Shown here: one piece after another, positions 35,476 to 44,578 of the stretch
Position numbering within the stretch: position 1 is the stretch's first letter
How the letters are laid out: each line of letters opens with the position of its first letter
Assembly: GCF_026540855.1 (NCBI RefSeq)
Contig: NZ_JALNUP010000003.1
Coordinates: forward strand, 124,001 to 188,000
DNA from: Sphingomonas sp. GC_Shp_5
Lineage (GTDB): Bacteria; Pseudomonadota; Alphaproteobacteria; Sphingomonadales; Sphingomonadaceae
Length of the DNA stretch: 64,000 nucleotides
Direction of reading: 5' to 3'
Translations under genes and position numbers: made by a program
The notes under the pieces: generated by a model
What the model saw: the letters and a program-made list of their open reading frames with translations, nothing else
Database searches by the model: none
What the model was told of the DNA's origin: nothing

Positions 35476-37581
35476 GATCATCGCCAGCCCGGCGGCGGTG
35501 GTGAACAGCCGCGCCCGCCGCATGTCGGTAATGTAGAAGGCGTCGTCGAGTTGCGCCGCGGCGGTTTGGGCGTCGAACGGCACAGCAGGGGCCACCTGCC
35601 GCCAGGCGGATTCCGCAGCAGCGAGGAGCACGCGCGGATCGGCGTCGGCATAGCGGAGCGCGGCAATCTGAGTTGCCGGGCCATGCGGATAGTAGAGATA
35701 GACACTCCCCGGCATCGGCTCGCGCGGGGAGCCGAAGCGAATGTCGCCAATAACTCCGATGATGCGGAGTGCGGTATCGAAACCGATCTGGACGCGCTGG
35801 CCGATCGCCTGATCAGGCGTCGCGAAACCCAGCCGCGTCGCGGCGAGGCTGGTGACCACCACGCCATGCTCAGCCGCGGTAAGCGTGCGAAAGTCGGTAT
35901 CGTCGATTGCATCTGTAGCATGGCGATCGTCGAACAACCGCCCGGCGAGCAGCTTGGCACGGTAGACCGCAAAGAAATCGGGAGCGACCGAGACGATGTG
36001 AACCGTGGGCAGCTTGCCAACGGCCCCCGGCTGCACGATCGCGCCCGGCCGGCCGATCACCGAAATGTTGAGCGCGCGCTGTTCGGCGGGTGCTTCACTG
36101 GAGCGTGTGATCCCCTTCACCCCCGGCAGCGCGCCGAGTACCGCGCGCAACCGGTCTCGCTGCGTAGGGTCGAGCCCGGGGTCGGCAAAGCTCGGGATCA
36201 GCATCAGCCCGTCGCGGACGAAGCCGAGATCCGACCGACGCAGATGCTCCGCCTGGCCGACGAGCACTGCGGTGCTGATCGCGAGCGCGATGGTGATAGT
36301 GAATTGGCCAACAACGAGCACCTGCCGCGCCCGCCGCCCCGCCCGGCCGCCGCCAGGCGCCCGAACGGACGCGAGCACCGCCGCGGGTTGGAACCGCGAC
36401 AGCAGCAACGCCGGTGCCCACCCTGCAAGCAGACCGACCGCGGCGGCGAGCAGGATCGCCCCCGGCATCACGCTGCCCACACCGACATAGACGAGGCGGA
36501 TCGTGGCGCCGCTCGCCGCATTGATCCAGGGGAGCGCCATCTCGGCCAACGCGAGCCCCACCAGCAAGGCAACCATCGCCATCGCCATCGCCTCGGCCAG
36601 GAATTGGCTCACCAGCATCGGCTGGGTGGCGCCCACTATCTTGCGCAGCGCCACCTCCCGCGCCCGCAACCCTGCCTGGGCGGTGGACAGATTAACGTAA
36701 TTGACGATGGCGATCACGAGGGTGAGCAGCCCGGCGATCTCCAATGTGGCAATCAACTGCCGGTCGCTGGGCAGGGCGAGATGCAGATCGGTCAGCGGCA
36801 GCAGCGTCAGCGTCAGCTTCGCCGCGGCATCGTCGCCCATGTCGCGGCGGGCGCGGCGCGCGACGAATCCGGGCAGGCGTCGCTGGAGCAGCTGGGCTGC
36901 CGTGGTATCCGGCAGCTGGAGAACGGTGAAGACCTGCCCGCTGCCCCAGTGATCATAGGCCCATGTCCTGAACCTCGTTGCCACCAGCGGCGCCATCATC
37001 GTCATCGCGATGCTGGTGTTGACCGGCGCATCGGCAACGACTCCGGTGACGCGGTAGCTGTAGGTCTTGCCGTCGATCACCAGCGTCATGGTGGATCCGA
37101 GCGCCCGGCCCGGCGCGAAATAGCGCTCGGCAGCCGCCCGGCCGAGCACGATGCCGTCGGGATCGGCGAGCGCCGACCGAGGGTCTCCGGCAAGGAAGCG
37201 ATAGCGGAACAGGGCAAAGAAGCTGGGATCGACCAGTGCGAGTTTCTCGGCGGTAGCGCCCGCGCCATGCCTGACATTGGCCCCCATCGACCAGATGCGG
37301 GTGCCGCGAAGGCCGGGTTCTTCCTCGCGCAACTGCTCGAGCAGCGCCGCCATCGTCGCGACCACCGGCGTTTCGGGAACGTTGGCGAAGTGAAAGGTCT
37401 GCTCGACGAGGTACAATCGCTCGACCCCCGGCAGCCAACGATCATAGCTGCGTTCGAAGCGGACGAAGAGCAACAACACCAGGAACACCGCGATCCCGAG
37501 CGCGAGCCCGCCGATGTTGAGGATCGCGTACAGCCGGTGGCGGGTCAGCGAGCGATACAGGGTCAGCCAGGCCGAGGACAT
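35134..37581 (-). CDS. ABC transporter permease, MacB/FtsX type (1)
   Basis: An 815-residue inner-membrane protein with two FtsX cores. The N-terminal helix (LYAILNIGGLALGIAVFLVLLLFV) is followed by a large periplasmic domain. A first core follows (LLTLVIAIVNYVNLSTAQAGLRAREVALRKIVGA), then a second helix and periplasmic part, and a second core (AAFDTARRVKEIGIRKTIGAS). It ends in EPARALRHE. AGGGG lies seven bases before the ATG, and the gene starts 10 bases after the stop of permease 2. Such permeases transmit ATP-driven movement to the periplasm and export peptides, lipids or drugs with an adaptor. The cargo is unknown. Last gene of the four-gene exporter operon. Confidence 0.88.
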   Translation of the reverse strand: MSSAWLTLYRSLTRHRLYAILNIGGLALGIAVFLVLLLFVRFERSYDRWLPGVERLYLVEQTFHFANVPETPVVATMAALLEQLREEEPGLRGTRIWSMGANVRHGAGATAEKLALVDPSFFALFRYRFLAGDPRSALADPDGIVLGRAAAERYFAPGRALGSTMTLVIDGKTYSYRVTGVVADAPVNTSIAMTMMAPLVATRFRTWAYDHWGSGQVFTVLQLPDTTAAQLLQRRLPGFVARRARRDMGDDAAAKLTLTLLPLTDLHLALPSDRQLIATLEIAGLLTLVIAIVNYVNLSTAQAGLRAREVALRKIVGATQPMLVSQFLAEAMAMAMVALLVGLALAEMALPWINAASGATIRLVYVGVGSVMPGAILLAAAVGLLAGWAPALLLSRFQPAAVLASVRAPGGGRAGRRARQVLVVGQFTITIALAISTAVLVGQAEHLRRSDLGFVRDGLMLIPSFADPGLDPTQRDRLRAVLGALPGVKGITRSSEAPAEQRALNISVIGRPGAIVQPGAVGKLPTVHIVSVAPDFFAVYRAKLLAGRLFDDRHATDAIDDTDFRTLTAAEHGVVVTSLAATRLGFATPDQAIGQRVQIGFDTALRIIGVIGDIRFGSPREPMPGSVYLYYPHGPATQIAALRYADADPRVLLAAAESAWRQVAPAVPFDAQTAAAQLDDAFYITDMRRARLFTTAAGLAMIIGCIGLYGLAAFDTARRVKEIGIRKTIGASTAEVLRLLIGQFMRPVLLANLVAWPLAYVAMRRWLAGFDDRIALSPLFFVGATLVAMLIAAATVFGQAWRVARAEPARALRHE

Positions 37582-37591
37582 CGCAGCGCCC

Positions 37592-37933
37592 CTATTCGTG
37601 GCGCAGCGCGCGGGCGGGCTCGGCGCGGGCGACCCGCCAGGCCTGGGCGAACACCGTTACAGCGGCGATCAGCATCGCGACCAAGGTCGCGCCGACGAAG
37701 AACAGCGGCGACAGCGCGATCCGGTCGTCGAAGCCGGCGAGCCAGCGCCGCATCGCGACATAGGCGAGCGGCCAGGCGAGCAGGTTGGCGAGCAGCACCG
37801 GGCGCATGAATTGCCCGATCAGCAGCCGCAGCACCTCCCCAGTGGAGGCGCCGATCGTCTTGCGGATGCCGATCTCCTTCACACGCCGTGCGGTGTCGAA
37901 CGCGGCGAGGCCATAGAGGCCGATGCAGCCGAT
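37592..37933 (-). repeat. Near-identical 342-bp block, copy in permease 2
   Basis: Partner of the block at 35134-35475, about 95 percent identical by hand count. It covers the same C-terminal residues of the second permease, including the segment AAFDTARRVKEIGIRKTIGA. Confidence 0.8.
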
Positions 37934-40003
37934 CACCACCGCCAGCACCGCGCCGATCGTGAACAAGCGGGATCGCTGCGCATCCGCCTTGTAATAGCGT
38001 TCGAACAGATTGTCCTCGACCGAGCGCGCCTCGAAGGGAACGCCGGGGACGACCCGCTTCCAGGCAGCCTCCATCGCGGTCACCATCGCCTTAGGATCGT
38101 GCCCGGCATAGCGCACCGCCGCATAAGGCGAGATGATGTCGATCGTGTTGTAGGTATAGGCCACCGGATCGACCGGATCGCGCGGGCTGCGGAAGCGAAC
38201 GTCGTCGACCACGCCGATGATCGTCGACGGCAGCAGGCCATCGCTGATCGTCTGCCCCAGCGCCGCTGCCGGCGAGGCGAAGCCGAGCGCGGTCACCGCG
38301 GTGCGGTTGATGACGATGTTGGGGCCGGTGCGCTCGCGCTGCTCGAGCGTCAGCAGCCCACGATCGTCGGCATGCGCGGCGTCGAACAGCCGCCCGGCGA
38401 TCAGTCGCGCGCCATAGACGCGGAAATAATCGCGCCCGGTGCCGACCTCCATCACCGATGTCTTTTGGTCAGGGGTGCCGGGGCGACTGTACCCTGAGAA
38501 ATTGGTGGTGCTCTGGTCACCCGGCGCATTGTTGGCGATCGTGACCCCGGTGACATCCGGCAGCGCCGCCATCGCGCGCAGGATCGACGCCCGTTGCGGC
38601 GCGTCGATCCCGCCCGCCATCATCGAGCGGACGATCATCAGCCCCTCGCGACGAAAGCCCAGATCGGCGGCGCGCAGATGCGCGGTCTGGCTGAGCATCG
38701 TCGCGGTGCCGATCGCAAAGGCGATCGCGATCGCGAACTGGGTGATCACCAGCAGGCTGCGCAGCCGCGCGCCGGCGCGGCCGCCGCCCGGCGCGCGTGT
38801 CGAGGCGAGCACCGCCGCCGGGCGGAAGCCCGACAGCACGAAGGCGGGATAGAGGCCGGCGACCAGCGCGATCCCCACGACCAAGCCGACCAGCGGCAGG
38901 ACGATGCCGTCGGCGCCGAGGTAATGGATCGCCAGCGTGGTGCCGCCGAGCGTGTTGATGAAAGGCAGCGCGATCTCCGCCAGCGCCAGCCCGATCAGCG
39001 CCGCCACCGCCACCGTCGCCAGCGCCTCGCCGAGGAACTGGCGGATCAGCGCCCGCCGTGTGCCGCCGAGCACCTTGCGCATGGCAACTTCGCGCGCGCG
39101 CAGGCCGGCACGCGCGGTCGCCAGGTTCACATAGTTGACGATCGCGATCAGCAGCGTCAGCAGCCCGACGAGCCCCAGCGTGGTGACGATCGCGCGATCG
39201 CCCGGGCTGTAGAGATGCATCGCGGTCAGCGCCCGCAGCGATTGGAAATACTCGCCCTTCTTGATGTTGTCGCCGGCATAGGCGTGGCGATCGAGGAAGC
39301 TTGGCAGTTGCGCCTCGAACGCGCTCGCCGCGGCGGCGTCCGGGAAGCGCAACAACGTCGTCAGCGACGTGCTGCCCCAATGATCCCACCATTCGTTGCC
39401 GAACCGCGCCTGGCTGGTCTGCGCGAACAGCTCGTCCTTGAAGGTGACATTGTCCGGCATGTCGCGCAGCACCGCGCCGACCCGATAGGGATAGACCTTG
39501 CCGTCGATCGACAGCTGCAGCGTCTGCCCGATCGCCGACTGGCTGCCGAAATATTTGCGCGCCGCGGCCTGGGTGACGACCAGGCCGTTGGGGTCGGCGA
39601 GGGTCGCACGCGGATCGCCCTCGATCGCCGGAAAGCGCATCAGGTCGAAGAAGTTCTTGTCGACCGTGCCGAGTTCCTCGGCGGTCGCCTGCGCGCCCTG
39701 CCGGACGATCGCGTTCGCGGCCATGTAGCGCGCGCCGACCAGTTGCGGGTAATCGGCGCGCAGCAGGCTCAGCTCGTCGCCCATCGTGTAGGGGTTGGTC
39801 GAGGCCGGATAGCCCGGCATCACATAGCGTTCCTGCACCACCCACAAGCGGTCCTGCCCGGGCAGGACGCGGTCGAAGCCGGTCTCGAACTGCACGAACA
39901 GGAACAGGACGAGAAAGGTCGCGATTCCCAGCGCGAGCCCGCCAATGTTGAGCGCGGCGAACAGGCGGTGGTGCGACAACGATCGATAGAGCGACGTCAG
40001 CAT
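37592..40003 (-). CDS. ABC transporter permease, MacB/FtsX type (2)
   Basis: An 803-residue paralogue of the next permease, with the same plan: N-terminal helix (LFAALNIGGLALGIATFLVLFLFV), periplasmic domain, FtsX core (LLTLLIAIVNYVNLATARAGLRAREVAMRKVLGG), a second periplasmic domain and a second FtsX core. The ATG at 40003 is chosen because it lies one base after the ATPase stop (TGACATG) and matches the start of the paralogue. The frame extends upstream to 40078 inside the ATPase gene. The two permeases probably form a heterodimer around the ATPase. Confidence 0.88.
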   Translation of the reverse strand: MLTSLYRSLSHHRLFAALNIGGLALGIATFLVLFLFVQFETGFDRVLPGQDRLWVVQERYVMPGYPASTNPYTMGDELSLLRADYPQLVGARYMAANAIVRQGAQATAEELGTVDKNFFDLMRFPAIEGDPRATLADPNGLVVTQAAARKYFGSQSAIGQTLQLSIDGKVYPYRVGAVLRDMPDNVTFKDELFAQTSQARFGNEWWDHWGSTSLTTLLRFPDAAAASAFEAQLPSFLDRHAYAGDNIKKGEYFQSLRALTAMHLYSPGDRAIVTTLGLVGLLTLLIAIVNYVNLATARAGLRAREVAMRKVLGGTRRALIRQFLGEALATVAVAALIGLALAEIALPFINTLGGTTLAIHYLGADGIVLPLVGLVVGIALVAGLYPAFVLSGFRPAAVLASTRAPGGGRAGARLRSLLVITQFAIAIAFAIGTATMLSQTAHLRAADLGFRREGLMIVRSMMAGGIDAPQRASILRAMAALPDVTGVTIANNAPGDQSTTNFSGYSRPGTPDQKTSVMEVGTGRDYFRVYGARLIAGRLFDAAHADDRGLLTLEQRERTGPNIVINRTAVTALGFASPAAALGQTISDGLLPSTIIGVVDDVRFRSPRDPVDPVAYTYNTIDIISPYAAVRYAGHDPKAMVTAMEAAWKRVVPGVPFEARSVEDNLFERYYKADAQRSRLFTIGAVLAVVIGCIGLYGLAAFDTARRVKEIGIRKTIGASTGEVLRLLIGQFMRPVLLANLLAWPLAYVAMRRWLAGFDDRIALSPLFFVGATLVAMLIAAVTVFAQAWRVARAEPARALRHE

Positions 40004-40004
40004 G

Positions 40005-40685
40005 TCACGCGGCCCGCAATGCGGATGACAGGATGCGCCCGTCGAGCATGTGCACCGTGCGCTTGGCGATGTCGGCATGCGAGGGCGAGTGCGTGACCAT
40101 CACGATCGTCGCGCCCTCGGCATTGAGCTGGCCGAGGATGTCCATCACTTGCGCCCCATTTTCGGTATCGAGGTTGCCGGTCGGCTCGTCGGCGAGGATC
40201 AGCCGCGGTTCGCCGACGATCGCGCGCGCGATCGCCGCGCGCTGCTGCTGCCCGCCCGACAGCTGGTGGGGATGATGACGCTGGCGGTGCGCGATGCCGA
40301 CGCGGTCCATTGCCGCGGCGACCCGCTCCTTCTTCTCGCGCGCCGGCATCGCGCAATAGGCGAGCCCCAGCGCGACATTCTCGGCGATCGTCAGCTCGTC
40401 GATCAGGTTGAAGCTCTGGAACACGAAGCCGAGCCGGTCGCGGCGCAGCCTGGCGAGATCGGACTCCGGTGCCCGCGCGATATCGGCGCCTTCGAACATG
40501 TAGCGCCCGCCGCTCGGCCGATCGATGGTGCCGATGATGTTGAGCAAGGTCGATTTGCCGCAGCCCGACGGCCCCATGATCGCGACGAACTCGCCTGCCT
40601 CGACGGCGAGCTCGATACCGCCGAGCGCCGTGGTCTCGATCTCGTCGGAAGCATAGGTGCGGCTGACGTCCTGGAGCTGGATCAT
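40005..40685 (-). CDS. ABC transporter ATP-binding protein (LolD/MacB type)
   Basis: A 226-residue ATPase. Walker A is GPSGCGKST (38-46), the Q loop lies in GFVFQSFNL, the signature LSGGQQQRAAIARAI starts at 142, and Walker B is LILADEPTGNLD (162-173). The switch His is in MVTHSPSHAD. It energises the two FtsX permeases encoded downstream. AGGA precedes the ATG by about seven bases, and the gene starts nine bases after the adaptor stop. Confidence 0.93.
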   Translation of the reverse strand: MIQLQDVSRTYASDEIETTALGGIELAVEAGEFVAIMGPSGCGKSTLLNIIGTIDRPSGGRYMFEGADIARAPESDLARLRRDRLGFVFQSFNLIDELTIAENVALGLAYCAMPAREKKERVAAAMDRVGIAHRQRHHPHQLSGGQQQRAAIARAIVGEPRLILADEPTGNLDTENGAQVMDILGQLNAEGATIVMVTHSPSHADIAKRTVHMLDGRILSSALRAA

Positions 40686-40694
40686 GGGCTTGTC

Positions 40695-41978
40695 CTATCG
40701 GAGGAGGAGGGTCTGGAAGGGCGCGTAGGTGGTGAGCGCGGTGGTCACGATCCGCTCGCCGGGGGCGAGGCCGGAAACGATCTCGACCTGATCGGGATTG
40801 CGCCGCGCGGTGACGATCGCGCGGCGCACCGCCTTGGCATCGCCGTCGAGCACGAACGCGGTGGTGCCGCCGGCGTCGAGCCAGCCGCCGGACGGCGCGA
40901 CGATCGCCGGTCGGTCCGCGCCGAGCACGAGCCGGACGTCGAGCGTCTGGCCCCGGTTGAGCCCCGCCGGCGGGTTGCCGCGAAAGCCGAGCTCGACGCG
41001 GAAGCGGCCCTCGGTCACCTGCGGCAGCACCTTCAGCACCGTCATCGGATAGCTGCGCCCGTCGAGGTCGGCGATCGCGGCAAGGCCGGTGCGGACCCGG
41101 CCGAGGTAGAATTGATCGACGTCGGCGGTCAGCTTCCACTGACCCTCGGAATCGATCTGGCCGACCGGATCGCCGCTCTTGAGCATCTGGCCGGGCTGCA
41201 ACGTAAAGGCGGTAAGCCGGCCGCCGACCGGCGCGCGCAGCACCAGCGCCGACAGGCTGGCACGGACCATCGCCAGGCTTTCGCGCAGCTGTTGCGCCGT
41301 GGCGGCGATGCCGGAGGATTGGTCGGCGAGCGTCACGCCCGCCTCGCTGGTACCGCGCACCAGCGCCGCGACACGGTCGCGCTGATACACCACATCGCCG
41401 CGTACCGGATCGATCGCGGCACGCGTGATGATGCCCTTGTCGAACAGCACCTGCTTCTGCGCCAACAGCGTCTGCGCCTTTGACAGCGCGTTGCGGGCAT
41501 CGGCGAGATCGCGCGCACCGTCCTGCCGGGTGTTCTGGACGGACAACCGCTGGCCGCTGATCGCGCTCAGCTGGCCGGCGATATCGGCAGAGCGACTGGC
41601 AACCTCGAGCTCGAGCGAGGGGTTGGACAGGCGCGCGATCGGCGCGCCGGCGGCGACCATCGCGCCGTCGGTGGCGGTCAGTGCGGCGACCTGGCCGCCG
41701 GAGATCGCGGTGACGAACACGGTGCGCAACGGCGCCACCTCTGCTCGCAGCGGCACGAAGTCGCGGAACGGCGCGCGAGTCACCACCCCGGTGCGAACCG
41801 CCGCGGCCTCCACCGTCAGCGCGTTAGCCCCCGGCATCAGCCACCAGCCGAGCAGCGCGACGAGGACGATGGCGGCGCCGATCGCCACACGCACGATCAG
41901 CCGCCGCCGCTTGGCGTGCGGCCGCTCGATGCGCCGGTCCATCGCGGCGCCGGTACCGGCATGGGTCGTCTGCGTCAT
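40695..41978 (-). CDS. HlyD/MacA-type periplasmic adaptor
   Basis: A 427-residue membrane-fusion protein. After a basic N-terminus (PHAKRRRLIVR) comes one transmembrane helix (VAIGAAIVLVALLGWWLM), then the barrel-lipoyl-hairpin-lipoyl-barrel layout. The coiled coil is at about 125-220 (DLADARNALSKAQTLLAQKQVLFDKGIITR), and the second lipoyl half is LVLRAPVGGRLTAFTLQPGQML. The start is ATG 41978; a GTG at 41999 would add seven residues. It couples the inner-membrane exporter to the periplasm. First gene of the exporter operon, divergent from the response regulator. Confidence 0.88.
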   Translation of the reverse strand: MTQTTHAGTGAAMDRRIERPHAKRRRLIVRVAIGAAIVLVALLGWWLMPGANALTVEAAAVRTGVVTRAPFRDFVPLRAEVAPLRTVFVTAISGGQVAALTATDGAMVAAGAPIARLSNPSLELEVASRSADIAGQLSAISGQRLSVQNTRQDGARDLADARNALSKAQTLLAQKQVLFDKGIITRAAIDPVRGDVVYQRDRVAALVRGTSEAGVTLADQSSGIAATAQQLRESLAMVRASLSALVLRAPVGGRLTAFTLQPGQMLKSGDPVGQIDSEGQWKLTADVDQFYLGRVRTGLAAIADLDGRSYPMTVLKVLPQVTEGRFRVELGFRGNPPAGLNRGQTLDVRLVLGADRPAIVAPSGGWLDAGGTTAFVLDGDAKAVRRAIVTARRNPDQVEIVSGLAPGERIVTTALTTYAPFQTLLLR

Positions 41979-42068
41979 GCGGACACTGTACCCCACCAAG
42001 CCGCACCGGCCTAAGTCACTGAAGCAACGAAGCTTTGTCTCCAGCTAGCGGGATTCATCCGGCCCGAC

Positions 42069-42093
42069 TGTACGGACTGTCCGTTTCCGAACA
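42069..42093. promoter_or_regulatory. Inverted repeat between the exporter and the two-component genes
   Basis: TGTACGGA and TCCGAACA form an inverted repeat (7 of 8 pairs) with a 9-base spacer. Nested inside is a perfect 6+1+6 palindrome, ACGGACTGTCCGT (42072-42084). It lies 13 bases before the response regulator start. Another TGTCCGC-containing stretch is found on the minus strand right before the adaptor start. This is a good candidate binding site of the response regulator. Confidence 0.5.
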
Positions 42094-42105
42094 CTATCCT
42101 CGCCC

Positions 42106-43317
42106 ATGTCAACCGAATCACCCCGCATCCTCGTTATCGATGACGATGCGGACATCGCCAAGGCGGCGCGACTGCTGCTCGAACGCCACGCGATGACGGT
42201 GGCCACCGCCGCCGACCCGGCGGCGGCCTGGATCGCGCTGGCGGTGACGCCCGCCGACGTCATCCTGCTCGACCTCAACTTCGCGCGTGGGCGGACCAGC
42301 GGCGAGGAAGGTTTCGCGATGCTCGACCGGCTGATCGCCGCGGACCGCCATGCGGTGGTGATCGTCGTCACCGGGCACAGCGGCATCGCCGTCGCGGTGC
42401 AGGCGATGCGCAGCGGCGCGACCGATTTCGTGATCAAGCCCTGGCACAACGAGCGCCTGCTCGCCACGGTCGAGCGCGGCATCGCCTTGCGCCGCGCCAA
42501 GCTTGATGCCGCCACTGCCCCGCCGGTCGCCGACGCGGTATTGCTCGGGGACAGCGTTGCAATGGCACGCGTCCGCGACCTGGTCGCGCGGATCGCGCCG
42601 TCCGAGGCACCGGTGCTCGTCGCCGGGCCGAGCGGCACCGGCAAGAGCCTGGTCGCGCGGCTGATCCATGAGGGATCGGGGCATGCTGACGGCCCGTTGG
42701 TGACGCTCGACGCCGGACCGGCCGATGCGGCGACGATCGCCGCGCGGATCGCCGCGGCCGTGGGCGGGTCGCTGGTCATCGACCATGTCGATCGCCTGCC
42801 CCGCGCGCTGCACGGCGAGCTGGCGCAACGGATCGAGGGGCTCCGCGTCATCGCCACCACCCGGCTCGACCGGGCGGGCTTGCGGGCCAGCGTCGGCGAG
42901 GATCTGCTCTACCGCCTCAACACGATCGAGATCGACCTGCCGCCACTCGCCGCGCGCGACGGCGACGCCTTGCTGCTGGCGCGGCACTTCCTCGCGGTGT
43001 TTGCGCACCGCCACGGCAGGCCGCCCCAGCCGCTTGCGGAGGACGCTTTAGCGGCGATGGCGCGGGGCGACTGGGCCGACAATATCCGCGGGCTGCGCCA
43101 GGCCGCCGAACGCGCGGTGCTGCTCGGCGGCGAGATCGCCGCAGTCGCACCTGGCGCCGCACCGCCAGCGCCGCCCGAGCTGTCGCTCGCGCGCAACGAG
43201 GAGGCGCTGGTTACCGGGGCGCTGCAGCGCCATGCGTTCAACGTCAGCCGCGCCGCGGCCGAGCTCGGCCTGACCCGCGCGGCGCTGTACCGGCGGATGG
43301 CGCGCTATGGGCTCTAG
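42106..43317 (+). CDS. NtrC-like response regulator lacking the sigma-54 contact motif
   Basis: A 403-residue regulator. The receiver domain (1-120) has the acidic pocket Asp12-14, phosphorylation site Asp56 (VILLDLNF), Thr89 and Lys111 (FVIKPWHN). The middle domain has Walker A GPSGTGKS (174-181), but there is no GAFTGA loop. Only about 40 residues separate it from a Walker B-like SLVIDHVD (222-229), where the usual Glu is His227. The C-terminal Fis-type helix-turn-helix is at 371-403 (NVSRAAAELGLTRAALYRRM). It therefore probably binds DNA under phosphorylation control without activating sigma-54. It overlaps the kinase gene by 11 bases. Confidence 0.9.
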   Translation: MSTESPRILVIDDDADIAKAARLLLERHAMTVATAADPAAAWIALAVTPADVILLDLNFARGRTSGEEGFAMLDRLIAADRHAVVIVVTGHSGIAVAVQAMRSGATDFVIKPWHNERLLATVERGIALRRAKLDAATAPPVADAVLLGDSVAMARVRDLVARIAPSEAPVLVAGPSGTGKSLVARLIHEGSGHADGPLVTLDAGPADAATIAARIAAAVGGSLVIDHVDRLPRALHGELAQRIEGLRVIATTRLDRAGLRASVGEDLLYRLNTIEIDLPPLAARDGDALLLARHFLAVFAHRHGRPPQPLAEDALAAMARGDWADNIRGLRQAAERAVLLGGEIAAVAPGAAPPAPPELSLARNEEALVTGALQRHAFNVSRAAAELGLTRAALYRRMARYGL

Positions 43318-44500
43318 CCGCGCCCGCCCGATCGCCCATGCACTCCTCCTCGCCCTGGCCGGCGGAGTCGTCGCCCTGGCGGCGGCGCACGGGTTGTTCG
43401 CGACCGCGCTGCTCGCGGCGCTGGTTGCGATCTGGACCGCCGCGATCGATCTAGTCGATCGTGGCCCGCCGGTGCCGGTGCCGGCGCCACCGCCTGCGCC
43501 GCCACCGGTCGTCCCCGATGACGAGGAACGCCGGCGCCTGACCGCCTATCTCGATCTCTCGCCGGCGCCGCTGGTCGCGCTGGACGACGGGCGGCTGCGC
43601 GTCGTCAACCGCGCCGCGCGTCGGTTGCTCGGCGCGAGCGATCTGGTGCCCGCGCCACCGGCGGCACTGCTCGCCGCGCTCGCGGATACCCGCCCCGGCC
43701 GCACCACCACGATCGACCTTGAGGATGCCGGCGATCCGCGCAGCTTCGCGCTCGCCACCGGCGATCTCGCGCTGGCGGGGCGGATGATGCGGATCGGCGC
43801 GCTGATCGACATCGATGCCGAGTTGAAGGCGGCGGAGGCGAGCGCGCTCCGCGATCTCGTCCAGGTGCTGAGCCACGAGATCGTCAACGCGCTCACCCCG
43901 ATCGCCTCGCTGGCTGACACCGCGGTGGCGATGCTCGACGATCCACAGCCGGCGCTGCCACGGATCCGCGAGGCGATCGAGACGGTCGCGCGGCGCGCGG
44001 CGAGCCTCCACCGCTTCGGCGACAGCTACCGATCACTCGCCCGGCTGCCGCCCCCCACCTTGCAGCGGCTCGCAGTCGCGCAGCTCACCGGCGACCTCGC
44101 GATGCTGTTCGCGACCCGCTGGCCTGCCATCGAGATGAGCATCGATACCGAGCAGGCGCCGACGCATCTGCTGGCCGATCCGGATCAGCTGACCGCGGCC
44201 TGCTGGGCGGTGCTGCAGAATGCGGCGGAGGTCTTGAGCGACACCGGTGATCCCCGCATTGCGCTGTCGGTTACCGCGCAGGTCGGTCGCACGCTGATCA
44301 CCCTGGGTGACAACGGCCCCGGCATCGCCACGACCGACGAACACGACATTTTCCGCCCGTTCTTCACCACCAAGGCCGAGGGCACCGGCGTCGGCTTGTC
44401 GCTTGCCCGCCAGATCCTGCGCGCGCATGGCGGCAATCTGGTGCTGGCGACATCGCGCCCCGGGCTCACCGCGTTCGAGGCGACCCTGCCGACGGCCTGA
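43307..44500 (+). CDS. Sensor histidine kinase
   Basis: A 397-residue kinase. Two transmembrane helices lie near the N-terminus (HALLLALAGGVVALAAAHG, FATALLAALVAIWTAAIDLV), with almost no periplasmic loop. A Pro-rich linker leads to a PAS-like domain (about 80-170, LDLSPAPLVALDDGRLRVVN). The phosphorylation site is His190 in LSHEIVNALTPIASL. The ATPase domain has the N box (CWAVLQNAAEVLSD), G1 (GDNGPGI) and G2 (GTGVGLSLARQIL). It pairs with the response regulator, whose gene it overlaps. The two are divergent from the exporter they most likely control. Confidence 0.9.
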   Translation: MGSSRARPIAHALLLALAGGVVALAAAHGLFATALLAALVAIWTAAIDLVDRGPPVPVPAPPPAPPPVVPDDEERRRLTAYLDLSPAPLVALDDGRLRVVNRAARRLLGASDLVPAPPAALLAALADTRPGRTTTIDLEDAGDPRSFALATGDLALAGRMMRIGALIDIDAELKAAEASALRDLVQVLSHEIVNALTPIASLADTAVAMLDDPQPALPRIREAIETVARRAASLHRFGDSYRSLARLPPPTLQRLAVAQLTGDLAMLFATRWPAIEMSIDTEQAPTHLLADPDQLTAACWAVLQNAAEVLSDTGDPRIALSVTAQVGRTLITLGDNGPGIATTDEHDIFRPFFTTKAEGTGVGLSLARQILRAHGGNLVLATSRPGLTAFEATLPTA

Positions 44501-44502
44501 TC

Positions 44503-44569
44503 GCCGGCGCGACAGGCGGCGACCGCGTCGGAGGACGCGCGGAGAGCCTAAGCGTCGCCGCGCGCCGGC
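44503..44569. terminator. Structured gap between convergent genes
   Basis: GCCGGCGCG (44503-44511) pairs with CGCGCCGGC (44561-44569). Inside the long loop GCGTC-GGAG-GACGC forms a second short stem. The gap separates the kinase stop from the facing outer-membrane protein stop. It may terminate both transcripts; no T run is present. Confidence 0.4.
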
Positions 44570-44578
44570 ATCGGCAGC

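Noticed and set aside
35140-37809. Open frame of 889 codons on the plus strand opposite the permease genes
   Set aside because: Arg/Gln/His-rich shadow frame; the minus strand holds two well-formed FtsX permeases.
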